Assembly (NCBI GenBank): GCA_020854815.1
Contig: JAHKLW010000036.1
Location: forward strand, 1 to 55,458
Direction of reading: 5' to 3'
DNA: 55,458 nucleotides
Source: Methanofastidiosum sp.
GTDB lineage: Archaea > Methanobacteriota_B > Thermococci > Methanofastidiosales > Methanofastidiosaceae
Below the pieces are notes generated by a model that was given only the letters and a program-made list of their open reading frames with translations, made no database searches and had not been told where the DNA came from. Both the position numbers and the translations under genes were made by a program. Positions 26,402 to 34,848 of this stretch are shown piece after piece (positions within the stretch are counted from its first letter, which is position 1; every line of letters begins with the position of its first letter).

Positions 26402-26476
26402 ATGAGCAACACCATTAATCAATCTTTAATAATGGCGCTCATAATTATATACTATTATTGTTACACTAATATATAA
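26402..26476 (+). CDS. Possible 24-residue hydrophobic, Tyr-rich peptide
   Basis: ATG 26402 has an ideal GGAGG site at 26391-26395 and encodes a short hydrophobic peptide ending in a tyrosine cluster (IIIYYYCYTNI). A nine-codon ORF from 26389, also preceded by GGAGGG, overlaps it. It may be a micro-protein or a regulatory ORF before the radical SAM gene, or chance. Confidence 0.25.
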   Translation: MSNTINQSLIMALIIIYYYCYTNI

Positions 26477-26479
26477 AGC
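26469..26479 (+). promoter_or_regulatory. TATA box for the radical SAM gene
   Basis: AATATATAAAG predicts a transcription start near 26500, inside the palindrome at 26489-26503 and about 20 nt before ATG 26521. Confidence 0.5.
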
Positions 26480-26488
26480 TTTCGGTAA

Positions 26489-26503
26489 TATTGTTTAACA
26501 ATA
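26489..26503 (+). promoter_or_regulatory. Palindromic operator candidate TATTGTTTAACAATA
   Basis: A perfect 7-1-7 inverted repeat sits at the predicted transcription start of the radical SAM gene. A repressor bound there would block initiation. No cognate regulator is seen in the window. Confidence 0.45.
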
Positions 26504-26520
26504 CTATAATATTGATTATC

Positions 26521-27435
26521 ATGAATGTTTTACTGTCTTTGGGATCGGCTGTAAAAATCGGCTTTAAAAAGGGTACACCTCTAGTAGATCAAAGAACCTG
26601 TTATTTGATGATGGAGGGGCAATGTAACGCAGGATGTTGTTTCTGCATTAGGTCAAGGGAAGAATCAAAACTTTCTAGATTGCCATGGTATCCTTTTGAT
26701 TTGGAAAAGGCCATCCCACATATAGAATCTAATTTCGAACGAGTCTGCATCCAAAGTGTTAATCATGATAAATTCATCTTTGAGATAAAAGAAATAGTGT
26801 CCAAATTCTCAAAAAAACTTCCAATTTCTGTATCGCTCTCATTAAAAGATTATGAAGGAATTGAAAATTTATATGGTTATGTAGATAAAATTGGGATTGG
26901 CCTTGATTGTGCAAGAAAAGAATCCTTCAAAGAAACGAAGCCATATTACAGTTGGGAAAAAACTTGGAAAGGTATTAGGTCATCTTCAGAAATATTTGGA
27001 AAATTTAATGTAATATGTCATTTGATTGCAGGCCTTGGTGAATCAGAAGAGGATATGGTGGGAGCATTCCAAAGACTTTATGATCTTAGGGTCTATCCGT
27101 CTTTATTTGCATTTACTCCAATTAAAGGAACATATTATGAAAATTTATCTCCGCCCGACATCTCGAGTTACAGGAAACTTCAATTAGCCCATTATTTAAT
27201 TACTTCAGAAATCAAAAGACTAGAAGATTTTTCATTTGATGAGGGAAAAGTAGTATATGAAAAAGAAGATTTATTCCATTTAAGGAACGAGATTTTTATC
27301 ACAAGAGGATGCCCATCTTGTGATAGACCCTTTTATAATGAATCGCCTAAAGGTACCATCTACAATTTCCCAGATATTAAAATGGTTTCATTATCTACAA
27401 TGAAAAATGAAATTTCGAACCATAAGATTTATTAA
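26521..27435 (+). CDS. Radical SAM protein, biotin/lipoyl-synthase-like
   Basis: 304 residues with the [4Fe-4S]/SAM motif CNAGCCFCIRS and a C-terminal cysteine pair in RGCPSCDRPFYNESP followed by GTIYNFP. This tail occurs in the archaeal 'biotin synthase-related' radical SAM group, to which the two-part archaeal lipoyl synthases belong. A sulphur-insertion role is therefore possible but unproven. ATG 26521 (MNVLLSLGSAVKIGF) is preferred to the upstream 26491 start, which lies inside the operator palindrome. Genes for two DUF116 proteins lie close by on the other strand. Confidence 0.75.
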   Translation: MNVLLSLGSAVKIGFKKGTPLVDQRTCYLMMEGQCNAGCCFCIRSREESKLSRLPWYPFDLEKAIPHIESNFERVCIQSVNHDKFIFEIKEIVSKFSKKLPISVSLSLKDYEGIENLYGYVDKIGIGLDCARKESFKETKPYYSWEKTWKGIRSSSEIFGKFNVICHLIAGLGESEEDMVGAFQRLYDLRVYPSLFAFTPIKGTYYENLSPPDISSYRKLQLAHYLITSEIKRLEDFSFDEGKVVYEKEDLFHLRNEIFITRGCPSCDRPFYNESPKGTIYNFPDIKMVSLSTMKNEISNHKIY

Positions 27436-27440
27436 ATATT
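27432..27440 (+). promoter_or_regulatory. TATA box for the zinc-ribbon gene
   Basis: TTAAATATT is centred about 29 nt before ATG 27465, which supports that leaderless start over the upstream in-frame codon at 27444. It overlaps the stop of the radical SAM gene. Confidence 0.45.
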
Positions 27441-27464
27441 TAAGTGATAAAAATCTGTGATATT

Positions 27465-27791
27465 ATGGACGATACATTTAATCTAGAAGTTAAGATACCT
27501 GACTTCGTGAAACTGCTAGGTGAGGACGGAAAAAATCAGATTTTAGAAGAAGTAAAGAAAAGAGTTGACAAGGACGTCACTAACACTGTTGTTAAAGCTG
27601 CTAGAGAGATAATGGCGGAAAAATTAGGTCTTGATACTAGAGAAAGTCCTTTTGGGCCAGTACATGCAAAAAAACAAGCTGCTCCAGTTGAAGAAGATGA
27701 ACCAACATCTGATTTAAACTGTCCAAGCTGTCAAAAGCCACTTGAACCCGGTGTCAAGTTTTGCAGATTCTGTGGGCAAAAACTAGCTTAA
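27465..27791 (+). CDS. Zinc-ribbon protein, unknown function
   Basis: About 108 residues. An acidic, helical N-terminal half (NLEVKIPDFVKLLGEDG, coiled helix to 60) joins through a charged linker to a C-terminal zinc ribbon with four cysteines (NCPSCQKPLEPGVKFCRFCGQKL). I do not recognise the family. Its last codon overlaps the stop of the convergent DUF116 gene (27788-27791). Confidence 0.65.
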   Translation: MDDTFNLEVKIPDFVKLLGEDGKNQILEEVKKRVDKDVTNTVVKAAREIMAEKLGLDTRESPFGPVHAKKQAAPVEEDEPTSDLNCPSCQKPLEPGVKFCRFCGQKLA

Positions 27792-28432
27792 TCTCTACTG
27801 ATAATAACTGCTTTTTTTATCTTTTCATAACTTACTTTTGTTTCTATACAACCATCTTTTTCGAGATTAATGCCCCTTCCAGGTATCTTAAGATACTCTA
27901 ATACTAGACTTGCTTCCCTAAGTTCAATATGGCATCCAACGCCAATTATTGCCTTAGGACGGGCAAGTTTAATTACCTTCTTGACAAATGAACCACCAGG
28001 AACAATGAAAACTTTAATGTTATTCTCATTACAAAAACTAATAAGGCCGCCTATCCCGCACTTTTTACAGTTTATGCATTGGAAACCTTTCATTGAATCA
28101 AGTATTGCAGGACAATCTCTTTTTCTAAGACACTGAGGGAGAAGGAGTATCCTATCCTCAAATGAAATCTTAGAAAGTGCATTGTAATTAATAAAATTTC
28201 TCATATCGTTTGAGATCATATCAATGTAGCCTTTTTTGAAACCTATTTTTTCACTTAGTATCTTTAAGGGATAGTAAAGAAAATCAAGAACAAATAATAC
28301 AAATCCGGGGAACAAAACCTTCTTTGTTTTAAAAGAATATGAAATTAGCAATATGGCAATAGATAGCAGTAATACTACAATCAAGAAAAAAACTGTTAGT
28401 ATCATTCCAAGAGTTTCAAATACGCCTATCAT
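27788..28432 (-). CDS. DUF116 membrane-anchored cysteine-rich protein (second of pair)
   Basis: 214 residues. One long N-terminal hydrophobic helix (LGMILTVFFLIVVLLLSIAILLI) anchors a cytosolic DUF116 domain. That domain has PQCLRKRDCPA, a CINCKKCGIGGL cluster, IVPGGSFVKKVI and VGCHIELREA. Conserved cysteines suggest metal or Fe-S binding. No reaction is established for the family. It is translationally coupled to an upstream paralog (1-nt stop/start overlap at 28432). A radical SAM gene lies just beyond on the plus strand. Confidence 0.85.
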   Translation of the reverse strand: MIGVFETLGMILTVFFLIVVLLLSIAILLISYSFKTKKVLFPGFVLFVLDFLYYPLKILSEKIGFKKGYIDMISNDMRNFINYNALSKISFEDRILLLPQCLRKRDCPAILDSMKGFQCINCKKCGIGGLISFCNENNIKVFIVPGGSFVKKVIKLARPKAIIGVGCHIELREASLVLEYLKIPGRGINLEKDGCIETKVSYEKIKKAVIISRD

Positions 28433-29082
28433 TAGTGTACCTCAAATAAAATCTCTTTTACAAGTTCCATATCAACATCAGTTTCTATACACCCAGTTTT
28501 CTCTAAAAGTACGCCATATTCGGGTATTCTTTTTGTAGATAATATTCTCATCATTTCATTTAACTCAACGTGGCATGCCACTAACAAAACTGATGAGTTG
28601 GGATGTCTTTTCAAAACTCTTTTTACAAAAGACCCACCTGGGGCAATAAATATCTTGATAGAATTGCTGTCGCATATCTCTTTAAATTTGCCTATCTTAC
28701 ATTTTCCACATTTGGTACATTTAACACCGACTTCTGGGCTAACTTGCGCTTTACATTCCATAGACCTTAAGCAGTATGGAAAAACAACTACCCTATCTTT
28801 CATTTTTGAAGAAAAATATTCATTTCTCAAAATTTTATTTCGGATATCAATCTCTATTCTATCAACTACACTCTCATCAAGATTTATGGATACTACTAAT
28901 CGTTTAAGTGGGTAGTAGAGCGTATCCAAAAGAAACAGAGTTGTTCTGGGGAATATTATCTTTTTCTTTTTTACTATACTGTAAATTAGAATCGTGGCCA
29001 TTAAAAGAAGTATTCCTAAAATAACAATGATTATCACGAATACAACGCCCAGGACAGAAAAAAAACTTGAAAGTTCAGTCAT
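28432..29082 (-). CDS. DUF116 membrane-anchored cysteine-rich protein (first of pair)
   Basis: 216 residues with the same layout as its neighbour: N-terminal transmembrane helix (VFVIIIVILGILLLMATILI), then PYCLRSMECKA, CTKCGKCKIGKF, IAPGGSFVKRVL and VACHVELNEM. The cysteine spacing is shared, so this is an old tandem duplication; overall identity looks moderate. A TATA box read on the minus strand at about 29101-29112 predicts a leaderless start at 29082. Confidence 0.85.
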   Translation of the reverse strand: MTELSSFFSVLGVVFVIIIVILGILLLMATILIYSIVKKKKIIFPRTTLFLLDTLYYPLKRLVVSINLDESVVDRIEIDIRNKILRNEYFSSKMKDRVVVFPYCLRSMECKAQVSPEVGVKCTKCGKCKIGKFKEICDSNSIKIFIAPGGSFVKRVLKRHPNSSVLLVACHVELNEMMRILSTKRIPEYGVLLEKTGCIETDVDMELVKEILFEVH

Positions 29083-29123
29083 TGTAGGAAACTAAAAAAA
29101 ATATATTTAAAAATATAATTGTA

Positions 29124-30719
29124 TTACATCATCTTTTTGAAAATTTCAGGCTTTAGGAGGTATATCAAAAGACCGATAAGTCCTATACCTAGGATGGCCA
29201 ATATTCCAAGGACGACTATTATGGAAGTCTTTCCTATTGAGACGCTATCTATGGCTTGGATCTTTGAGTCAATAAGTCTTACTTTATCTTGGTCACCGAG
29301 TTCGGCGTAAAGATTTTTTGATTTGATATAATTTTCTCTAGCTTTTTTGTAGTCACCTGTTAAATAACTATCTTCGGCTAACTTGAAATAACCCGCCGCT
29401 TCTTCTAATCTTACATCGTCTCCTATTGACACAAGCATTGATTTGAAAGTATTTGCATCTTCATCTGTGGGGGATATCTCAAGGGCAATGTTTATTGCTT
29501 CAATGGCTTCCTGGTAGTTCCCAAGATTATATTCTGATCTTGCCATTCCATACCATGCCCCAAATACTTTGTTATTTAATCCATTAGCAATCTTATATGT
29601 GGACAAAGCTTCGTCATATCTTCCAAGAGATAGAAGTATATCTCCCTTTAAGATGAGTGCGTCTATTCTTTCTTCGTATCCCGGGTCTCTATCGATAGTA
29701 TTGTTTATTTCAGTTAAGGCATCTGAATATCTTCTTTTGTTCCACAACGATTTTGCTTTGATAAAGTAAGGTTCGTACTTTGACGAGTCAAGGGATATAG
29801 CGTTGTCGCTAGTTTTTATTGCATCGTCATAATTATTATCTTTAAGATAAGCTTCTGCAGCTAAAACTAGTTCGGAGTAAGACAATTCGACTTCTTCAGG
29901 AGGTGAAACAGCTCCACCTTCGGATAAATAGTCAAATATGTTTGATATAAATCGTAAGTGGTCATACTTAGTTATCATGTTATCTTCAAGAAAAGTTGAG
30001 GATCCGATTGCTACTACTTTTCCGCTCAAAACATTTGACCTGGCCGCAACAACTAACTCTGTTCCAGAGATAGGATTTAAAGGATCTTTAGGGGGGGTGC
30101 CGGATTTATCTGGGTCACTTAAATAAGGTCTGCTAAGGCTTTGAGGAGATCCCTTCATCAATGATTTTGAGTTTTGGGATATAGTTAAGGAGCAAGGCAA
30201 TTTCATAGCGACCTTAAATACATCCTTTGTTATTGGATCGTCAACCATATTGACAATAATGACATTTGTGGCATCATTGTCATAATAGTTTTGCGTGTCA
30301 GTAACTAGATCATCATTAAATGTAATGCCCATGTTAATAGTAAGTTGATTTAACACTTCTCTAGTTTTTTTGATATCAAGTGAGCTGCCACCCCTACCAA
30401 CAAGTAAAAGACTACCCCCCTCTTTCACAAATTTCTCAATAGCAAATATCTCTTGGGGAGTAAAATTTGATTTAGGAACAATAATAAGAAGGATATCATA
30501 ATTTTTTAGAGTATTCTCTGTAATTGGAACTTTATTTTCAGTTAATGTGAACCCTTTACTAGTAAGCTGGCCAATGAACATGTTGTAGCCAGCTGTAAAG
30601 TTTATTGGCTCATCATGAGCCACATCAATTAGAATTCTTTTTTTTGACTGTGCGTTAACATTAAGTGGGAAACTCAAAACTAGTAACACTATTATACTCA
30701 AAACAACTATTTTTTTCAT
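29124..30719 (-). CDS. Exported TPR protein with GATase-like domain and C-terminal anchor
   Basis: About 531 residues. A signal peptide (IVVLSIIVLLVLSFPLNVNA) is followed by a Rossmann/GATase1-like domain resembling DUF4350 (RILIDVAHDEP, YDILLIIVPK, FVKEGGSLLLVGRGGSS, VVAIGSSTFLED) to about residue 265. Then come five or so tetratricopeptide repeats (285-480) and a C-terminal transmembrane helix (TSIIVVLGILAILGIGLIGLLI). It probably sits on the outer membrane face as an assembly platform. The start at 30719 gives the clean signal peptide; 30740 is an alternative nearer the TATA box (about 30755-30765). Function unknown. Confidence 0.75.
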   Translation of the reverse strand: MKKIVVLSIIVLLVLSFPLNVNAQSKKRILIDVAHDEPINFTAGYNMFIGQLTSKGFTLTENKVPITENTLKNYDILLIIVPKSNFTPQEIFAIEKFVKEGGSLLLVGRGGSSLDIKKTREVLNQLTINMGITFNDDLVTDTQNYYDNDATNVIIVNMVDDPITKDVFKVAMKLPCSLTISQNSKSLMKGSPQSLSRPYLSDPDKSGTPPKDPLNPISGTELVVAARSNVLSGKVVAIGSSTFLEDNMITKYDHLRFISNIFDYLSEGGAVSPPEEVELSYSELVLAAEAYLKDNNYDDAIKTSDNAISLDSSKYEPYFIKAKSLWNKRRYSDALTEINNTIDRDPGYEERIDALILKGDILLSLGRYDEALSTYKIANGLNNKVFGAWYGMARSEYNLGNYQEAIEAINIALEISPTDEDANTFKSMLVSIGDDVRLEEAAGYFKLAEDSYLTGDYKKARENYIKSKNLYAELGDQDKVRLIDSKIQAIDSVSIGKTSIIVVLGILAILGIGLIGLLIYLLKPEIFKKMM

Positions 30720-30815
30720 GCAGACACCCTTAGACAGCATGATTTACTAACATTTAAAAATATATTTGTTATTAGTTAATGCAGAGCATCTGCAACATAT
30801 GAATTCTATCGAAAG

Positions 30816-30825
30816 CTTTAAATAT
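30816..30825 (+). promoter_or_regulatory. TATA box of the 5S rRNA gene
   Basis: CTTTAAATAT is centred about 27 nt before the predicted 5' end of the 5S rRNA at 30847. Confidence 0.65.
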
Positions 30826-30846
30826 CAACTATATTTATTCTGGAAT

Positions 30847-30962
30847 GGTACGGCGACCACAGCGGGAGTGATACACCTGGACTCATCCCGAACCCAGAAG
30901 TTAAGACTCTCTGCGTCGTGATTTGTACTGCCACTGGCGGGAACATCACAACGTCGCCGGCC
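30847..30962 (+). rRNA. 5S ribosomal RNA (unlinked)
   Basis: A 116-nt gene with the 5S hallmarks: GGTACGGCGAC pairs with GTCGCCGGCC at the ends (one bulged A), the internal CCGAACCCAGAAGTTAAG loop, and CTGCCACTGGCGGGAAC in the beta domain. The ends are set by the terminal helix and the promoter and may be off by a few bases. No 16S or 23S genes are present, so it is transcribed alone, just upstream of the L7Ae ribosomal operon. Confidence 0.95.
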
Positions 30963-31035
30963 TTTATATTCTTGGCTATATTATATTTTAGCCGACTGAT
31001 GAAAAACTATATGTTTGGAGGAATGAGGTGTTTTA

Positions 31036-31401
31036 ATGGCAGTTTATGTTAAATTTAAAGTCCCTGAAGAGTTAGCAAACAAATCCTACGAATCTCTTGA
31101 GATGGTAAGGGACACAGGAAAATTAAAGAAAGGTGCAAACGAAACAACAAAGGCTGTTGAAAGAGGTATTGCAAAGTTAGTATATCTTGCAGAGGACATA
31201 ACCCCTGAAGAAATCATTGCACACATACCATTAATTTGCGATGAAAAGGAAATACCCTATATCTATGTTCCAAGAAAGGACGAACTTGGCGCAGCAATAG
31301 GTATTGACGTATCAACAGCAGCCGTTGCAGTAATAAAAGAAGGCAAGGCTAAGGATCTTATTGACGATATAATTGTCAAGATAAAAGAACTTAGAAAGTG
31401 A
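31036..31401 (+). CDS. rpl7ae: Ribosomal protein eL8/L7Ae, K-turn binding protein
   Basis: The 121-residue archaeal L7Ae binds kink-turns in 23S rRNA, box C/D and H/ACA guide RNAs and RNase P. The RNA-binding motif [14 protein letters not shown] and [13 protein letters not shown] are intact, as is [14 protein letters not shown] 31036 has GAGGTG upstream. It heads the L7Ae-S28e-L24e-Ndk cluster, a common archaeal arrangement. Confidence 0.97.
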   Translation: MAVYVKFKVPEELANKSYESLEMVRDTGKLKKGANETTKAVERGIAKLVYLAEDITPEEIIAHIPLICDEKEIPYIYVPRKDELGAAIGIDVSTAAVAVIKEGKAKDLIDDIIVKIKELRK

Positions 31402-31405
31402 TTCA

Positions 31406-31624
31406 ATGGCCGAGATTGATAGAGGAATACCTGCAGAAGTTTTGGAGATTGTCGTTCGTACTGGCGTAACTGGTGATATATTTCAGGTAAGAGTCAAGGT
31501 ACTTGAAGGAATGGACAAAGACAGAGTCATCACACGAAATCTACGAGGCCCGGTTAAAATTGGAGACATTATAGTTCTAAAGGAATCTGAGAGAGAAGCA
31601 AAGGAGATAAAGACGCCAAGGTGA
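31406..31624 (+). CDS. rps28e: 30S ribosomal protein eS28
   Basis: 72 residues with the S28e OB-fold sequence ([20 protein letters not shown] and the C-terminal ESEREA). It follows L7Ae by 4 nt and precedes eL24 by 4 nt in the conserved cluster. Confidence 0.97.
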   Translation: MAEIDRGIPAEVLEIVVRTGVTGDIFQVRVKVLEGMDKDRVITRNLRGPVKIGDIIVLKESEREAKEIKTPR

Positions 31625-31628
31625 GACC

Positions 31629-31832
31629 ATGCCAAGAAAAGTTAGCTGCTCTTTTTGTGGGGACCCAATTGCTCCTGGAACAGGCCTTATGTTCGTGAGA
31701 AAAGATGGAGTCATCTATAACTTTTGTACTCGAAAGTGCGAAAAGAATATGATTGGCCTACATAGAAAGCCAAGAAAAATCAAATGGACCGAAGAGTACA
31801 GAAAAGAAAAGGCCCTTAGAACTAAAAAATAA
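31629..31832 (+). CDS. rpl24e: 50S ribosomal protein eL24
   Basis: 67 residues with the zinc-finger pattern [14 protein letters not shown] and [10 protein letters not shown], then the basic tail [14 protein letters not shown]. Length and motifs match archaeal L24e. Confidence 0.97.
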   Translation: MPRKVSCSFCGDPIAPGTGLMFVRKDGVIYNFCTRKCEKNMIGLHRKPRKIKWTEEYRKEKALRTKK

Positions 31833-31865
31833 CTTTATTATATATTTTTTTAATTGGTGTTTAGC

Positions 31866-32303
31866 ATGAGCGAAAGAACTTTAATTATTTTAAAACCTGA
31901 TACTATATTGAGATCAAACATTGGAAATGTTTTGTCCAGAATTGAAGCAAAAGGCTTGAAAATATCAGCATTAAAAATGGAATCAATTTCTAAAGAAAAA
32001 GCTGGAACGCATTACGCAGAGCACAAGGGAAAGCCATTCTATGACAGTCTTATCAGCTACATTACTTCTTGCCCAGTTGTTCTTGGAGTAATTGAGGGAG
32101 AAGACGCTATAACAGTAATCAGAACACTATGTGGCGCAACAGATCCTCACAAAGCTGCCCCAGGTAGCATAAGGGGAGACTTTGGGTATAAGAAAGGAAA
32201 TGATATATTCAATGTAATTCATGCTTCAGATTCTCCTGAAAGCGCAAAGAGAGAAATCTCATTATTTTTCAAAGATCAAGAAGTTTTTGATTATAATAAA
32301 TAA
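31866..32303 (+). CDS. ndk: Nucleoside diphosphate kinase
   Basis: A 145-residue enzyme that transfers gamma-phosphate between nucleotides. Landmarks are TLIILKPDTILR, the catalytic histidine in NVIHASDSPESAKREI, and PGSIRGDFG. ATG 31866 with GGTG at 31856-31859 is preferred to TTG or GTG codons just upstream. It belongs to the L7Ae-S28e-L24e cluster and lies 16 nt before aIF5B. Confidence 0.95.
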   Translation: MSERTLIILKPDTILRSNIGNVLSRIEAKGLKISALKMESISKEKAGTHYAEHKGKPFYDSLISYITSCPVVLGVIEGEDAITVIRTLCGATDPHKAAPGSIRGDFGYKKGNDIFNVIHASDSPESAKREISLFFKDQEVFDYNK

Positions 32304-32319
32304 ATTAATCGTTGTTTAA

Positions 32320-34083
32320 ATGATAAGACAGCCAATTATCTCAGTTTTGGGACATGTAGACCACGGAAAAACATCTCTTTTAGATTATATTAGAGGTACG
32401 GCCGTTGTTTCAAGAGAGGCGGGGGGTATAACACAGCACATAGGCGCTACAGAAGTTCCAATTGAAACTGTTAGAATTATTTGTGGAAAAGATTTTGACA
32501 AATGGGGTATTAAACTACTTGGATTACTATTTATCGATACCCCGGGTCACAAAGCCTTCACTAACTTGAGGTCAAGAGGAGGATCACTTTCTGATTTGGC
32601 TGTTTTGATAGTAGATATAAATGAGGGATTGCAGCCCCAGACACTTGAAAGTATTAATATTCTTAAAAATTATAAGACGCCATTTGTAATGGCCTTGAAT
32701 AAGATTGATAGGATTAATGGATTTAAAATTATTCAAAAAGCTTCCTTTGGTAACGTTATATCTCAACAGAATGAGAATGTCAAATCATTACTTGATCAGA
32801 AAATATGGGATTTCCAAGCAAAGATGTACGAACAAGGATTTGATTGTGACGTATACAATAAGATACCGGACTATACTCAAAAAATTGCAATGGTACCCAT
32901 ATCGGCTAAAACAGGTATGGGAGTTCCAGATCTCCTTCTCCTTATAGCAGGACTTTCTCAGAAATTTTTGAAAAATAAACTTGAAATCGATGAAAATGAT
33001 CCAGGTAAAGGTACAATATTAGAAGTCAAGGAAGAAAAAGGACTTGGCATGACTCTCGATGTTATAATCTATGACGGAGTCATTAAGAAAAAGGACAACA
33101 TTGTTTTTGGTGGAAAAGACGGTGTATATGCGACGAGCGTAAGAGCTTTACTTAAACCAAAACCACTTGATGAAATTAGAGATCCAAGGAAGAAGTTTGA
33201 TTCAGTTGAATCTCAGTATGCTGCAGCAGGAATAAAGATTTCTGCACCTGATCTAGAGAAAGCTTTAGCAGGTTCTCCACTATATGTGGCAAAAAATATT
33301 GATAAGACTAAGAAGGAAATCTCAAAGGAAATTAAATCAATTAAAATTGAAAATAATAGTTCTGGCGTTGTTATAAAGACCGATACACTTGGAAGCTTAG
33401 AAGCAATAGTCATGGAATTAAGGGAACTAGGGATCAATATACGAAGGGCAGATATTGGCGATATAACAAAACAGGACATTATCGAGGCAAAATCTGTAAA
33501 AATTGAAGATAAGGTATCATCAGTAGTTTTTGCATTTAACTCTAGGGTATTACCAGATGCCAAAGAAGTTGCTACCAAAGAGGATATTAAAGTATTTGAA
33601 AGTGACATTATCTACAAATTAATTGAAGATTACGAGGATTGGAAGAAAGCAGAACTTGAAAAGGAAAAGAAACAGAAATTCGAAGGTATTACAAGACCTG
33701 GGAAGATAGAGATTATGCACCACCATGTTTTTAGAGTTACTAAACCAGCAATAGTTGGAGTCAGGGTGTTACGTGGAAGAATAAAAACTGATATATCTCT
33801 ACTGAAGGAAGATGGCAAGAATATTGGGACTGTAAAGACTTTAAAAGATAAAAACGATTTCTTAAAGGAAGCATTACAAGGAAAAGAAGTTGCATGTGCA
33901 ATTGATGGACCAACAGTTGGAAGGCAGATAAAGGAAGGGGATATACTATACGTTAATATACCGCTCCCAGAATATAAAAAATTGAAGTTTGAGATTTATA
34001 ATGAACTAACAGAGGACGAAAAGGAAGTGCTTGAAGAATTTATCACTATAAAAAGAAAGGAGGACTCTCTTTGGGGCATATAA
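32320..34083 (+). CDS. infB: Translation initiation factor aIF5B
   Basis: A 587-residue GTPase for ribosomal subunit joining and initiator-tRNA positioning. G-domain motifs are GHVDHGKT (11-18), the switch I GGITQHIGATE, DTPGHKAF and NKIDRI, followed by the archaeal/eukaryal domains II-IV. No intein interrupts the P-loop, a known insertion site in some archaea. The length is typical for the short archaeal form. Confidence 0.97.
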   Translation: MIRQPIISVLGHVDHGKTSLLDYIRGTAVVSREAGGITQHIGATEVPIETVRIICGKDFDKWGIKLLGLLFIDTPGHKAFTNLRSRGGSLSDLAVLIVDINEGLQPQTLESINILKNYKTPFVMALNKIDRINGFKIIQKASFGNVISQQNENVKSLLDQKIWDFQAKMYEQGFDCDVYNKIPDYTQKIAMVPISAKTGMGVPDLLLLIAGLSQKFLKNKLEIDENDPGKGTILEVKEEKGLGMTLDVIIYDGVIKKKDNIVFGGKDGVYATSVRALLKPKPLDEIRDPRKKFDSVESQYAAAGIKISAPDLEKALAGSPLYVAKNIDKTKKEISKEIKSIKIENNSSGVVIKTDTLGSLEAIVMELRELGINIRRADIGDITKQDIIEAKSVKIEDKVSSVVFAFNSRVLPDAKEVATKEDIKVFESDIIYKLIEDYEDWKKAELEKEKKQKFEGITRPGKIEIMHHHVFRVTKPAIVGVRVLRGRIKTDISLLKEDGKNIGTVKTLKDKNDFLKEALQGKEVACAIDGPTVGRQIKEGDILYVNIPLPEYKKLKFEIYNELTEDEKEVLEEFITIKRKEDSLWGI

Positions 34084-34171
34084 TTGTATTACCAAAAGAT
34101 TTAAATATGATTCTAAGTTATAAAAATTTGTTAACTTCTTATTATTTAAGTAATTATTTTGAGGTGATTTA

Positions 34172-34789
34172 GTGAAAGATGTTAAAAAAGGTACTACTAC
34201 AGTAGCTATTGTATGTAAGGATGCTGTGGTACTAGCAACAGATAGAAGAGCTTCAATGGGTTATTTAGTAGCCCACAAGAATGTAAAAAAAGTGTATAAG
34301 ATTGATGATTACATTGGCGCAACAGTAGCAGGCAGCGTTGGAGATATTCAAAGTTTAATTGGTTCTCTTAAGGCCGAAGTAAATCTATACAAGATGAAAA
34401 ATGGTGCAAAGATGTCTACTAGGTCACTTGCAACATTGACTTCGCATATACTACACGGTCAGAGGTACTATCCTTTAATCGCATGGCTTGTTGTAGCAGG
34501 TTTTGACGAGAAACCAGTTGCATATTCAATTGACCCCATTGGGGGCGTCAATGAAGATAAGGCTATTTCAACAGGTTCAGGGTCACTTGTGGCATATGGT
34601 GTCTTAGAGTCCATGTATAAGGAAGATATGGATTGGGAAGAAGGTGCATCTGTTGCAATTAAGGCCATTAAGGCTGCAATAGAGCGAGACCTTGCCACTG
34701 GCAATGGAATTACAATGGCCGTAATTGATAAAGACGGCTACAGAGAACTTTCTGATGATGAAATCATTGGATTAATGAATCAGAATTAA
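34172..34789 (+). CDS. psmB: Proteasome beta subunit
   Basis: 205 residues: the catalytic chain of the 20S proteasome. A seven-residue propeptide ends in KKG before Thr8 (TTTVAIVCKD), the N-terminal nucleophile after processing. ATDRRASMG and the catalytic-lysine region VKKVYKIDD are present, as is GSGSLVAYGVLE. It starts at GTG 34172, with GAGGTGAT 5 to 12 nt upstream. It precedes aCPSF1, an arrangement seen in many euryarchaea. The alpha subunit is not in the window. Confidence 0.96.
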   Translation: MKDVKKGTTTVAIVCKDAVVLATDRRASMGYLVAHKNVKKVYKIDDYIGATVAGSVGDIQSLIGSLKAEVNLYKMKNGAKMSTRSLATLTSHILHGQRYYPLIAWLVVAGFDEKPVAYSIDPIGGVNEDKAISTGSGSLVAYGVLESMYKEDMDWEEGASVAIKAIKAAIERDLATGNGITMAVIDKDGYRELSDDEIIGLMNQN

Positions 34790-34848
34790 TTTTCTATTTT
34801 TATTTTAACTATTATTAAAATATAATTTTTAAAAAATTAGGTGAGTTC

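Noticed and set aside
26491-26520. Ten-residue N-terminal extension of the radical SAM protein
   Set aside because: That start lies within the predicted operator and at the predicted transcription start. ATG 26521 fits better.
27870-28136. Plus-strand ORFs within the DUF116 genes
   Set aside because: These are antisense shadows of clearly conserved minus-strand proteins.
32584-32766. Short ORFs inside aIF5B in other frames
   Set aside because: No start signals or family resemblance; the aIF5B frame accounts for the DNA.
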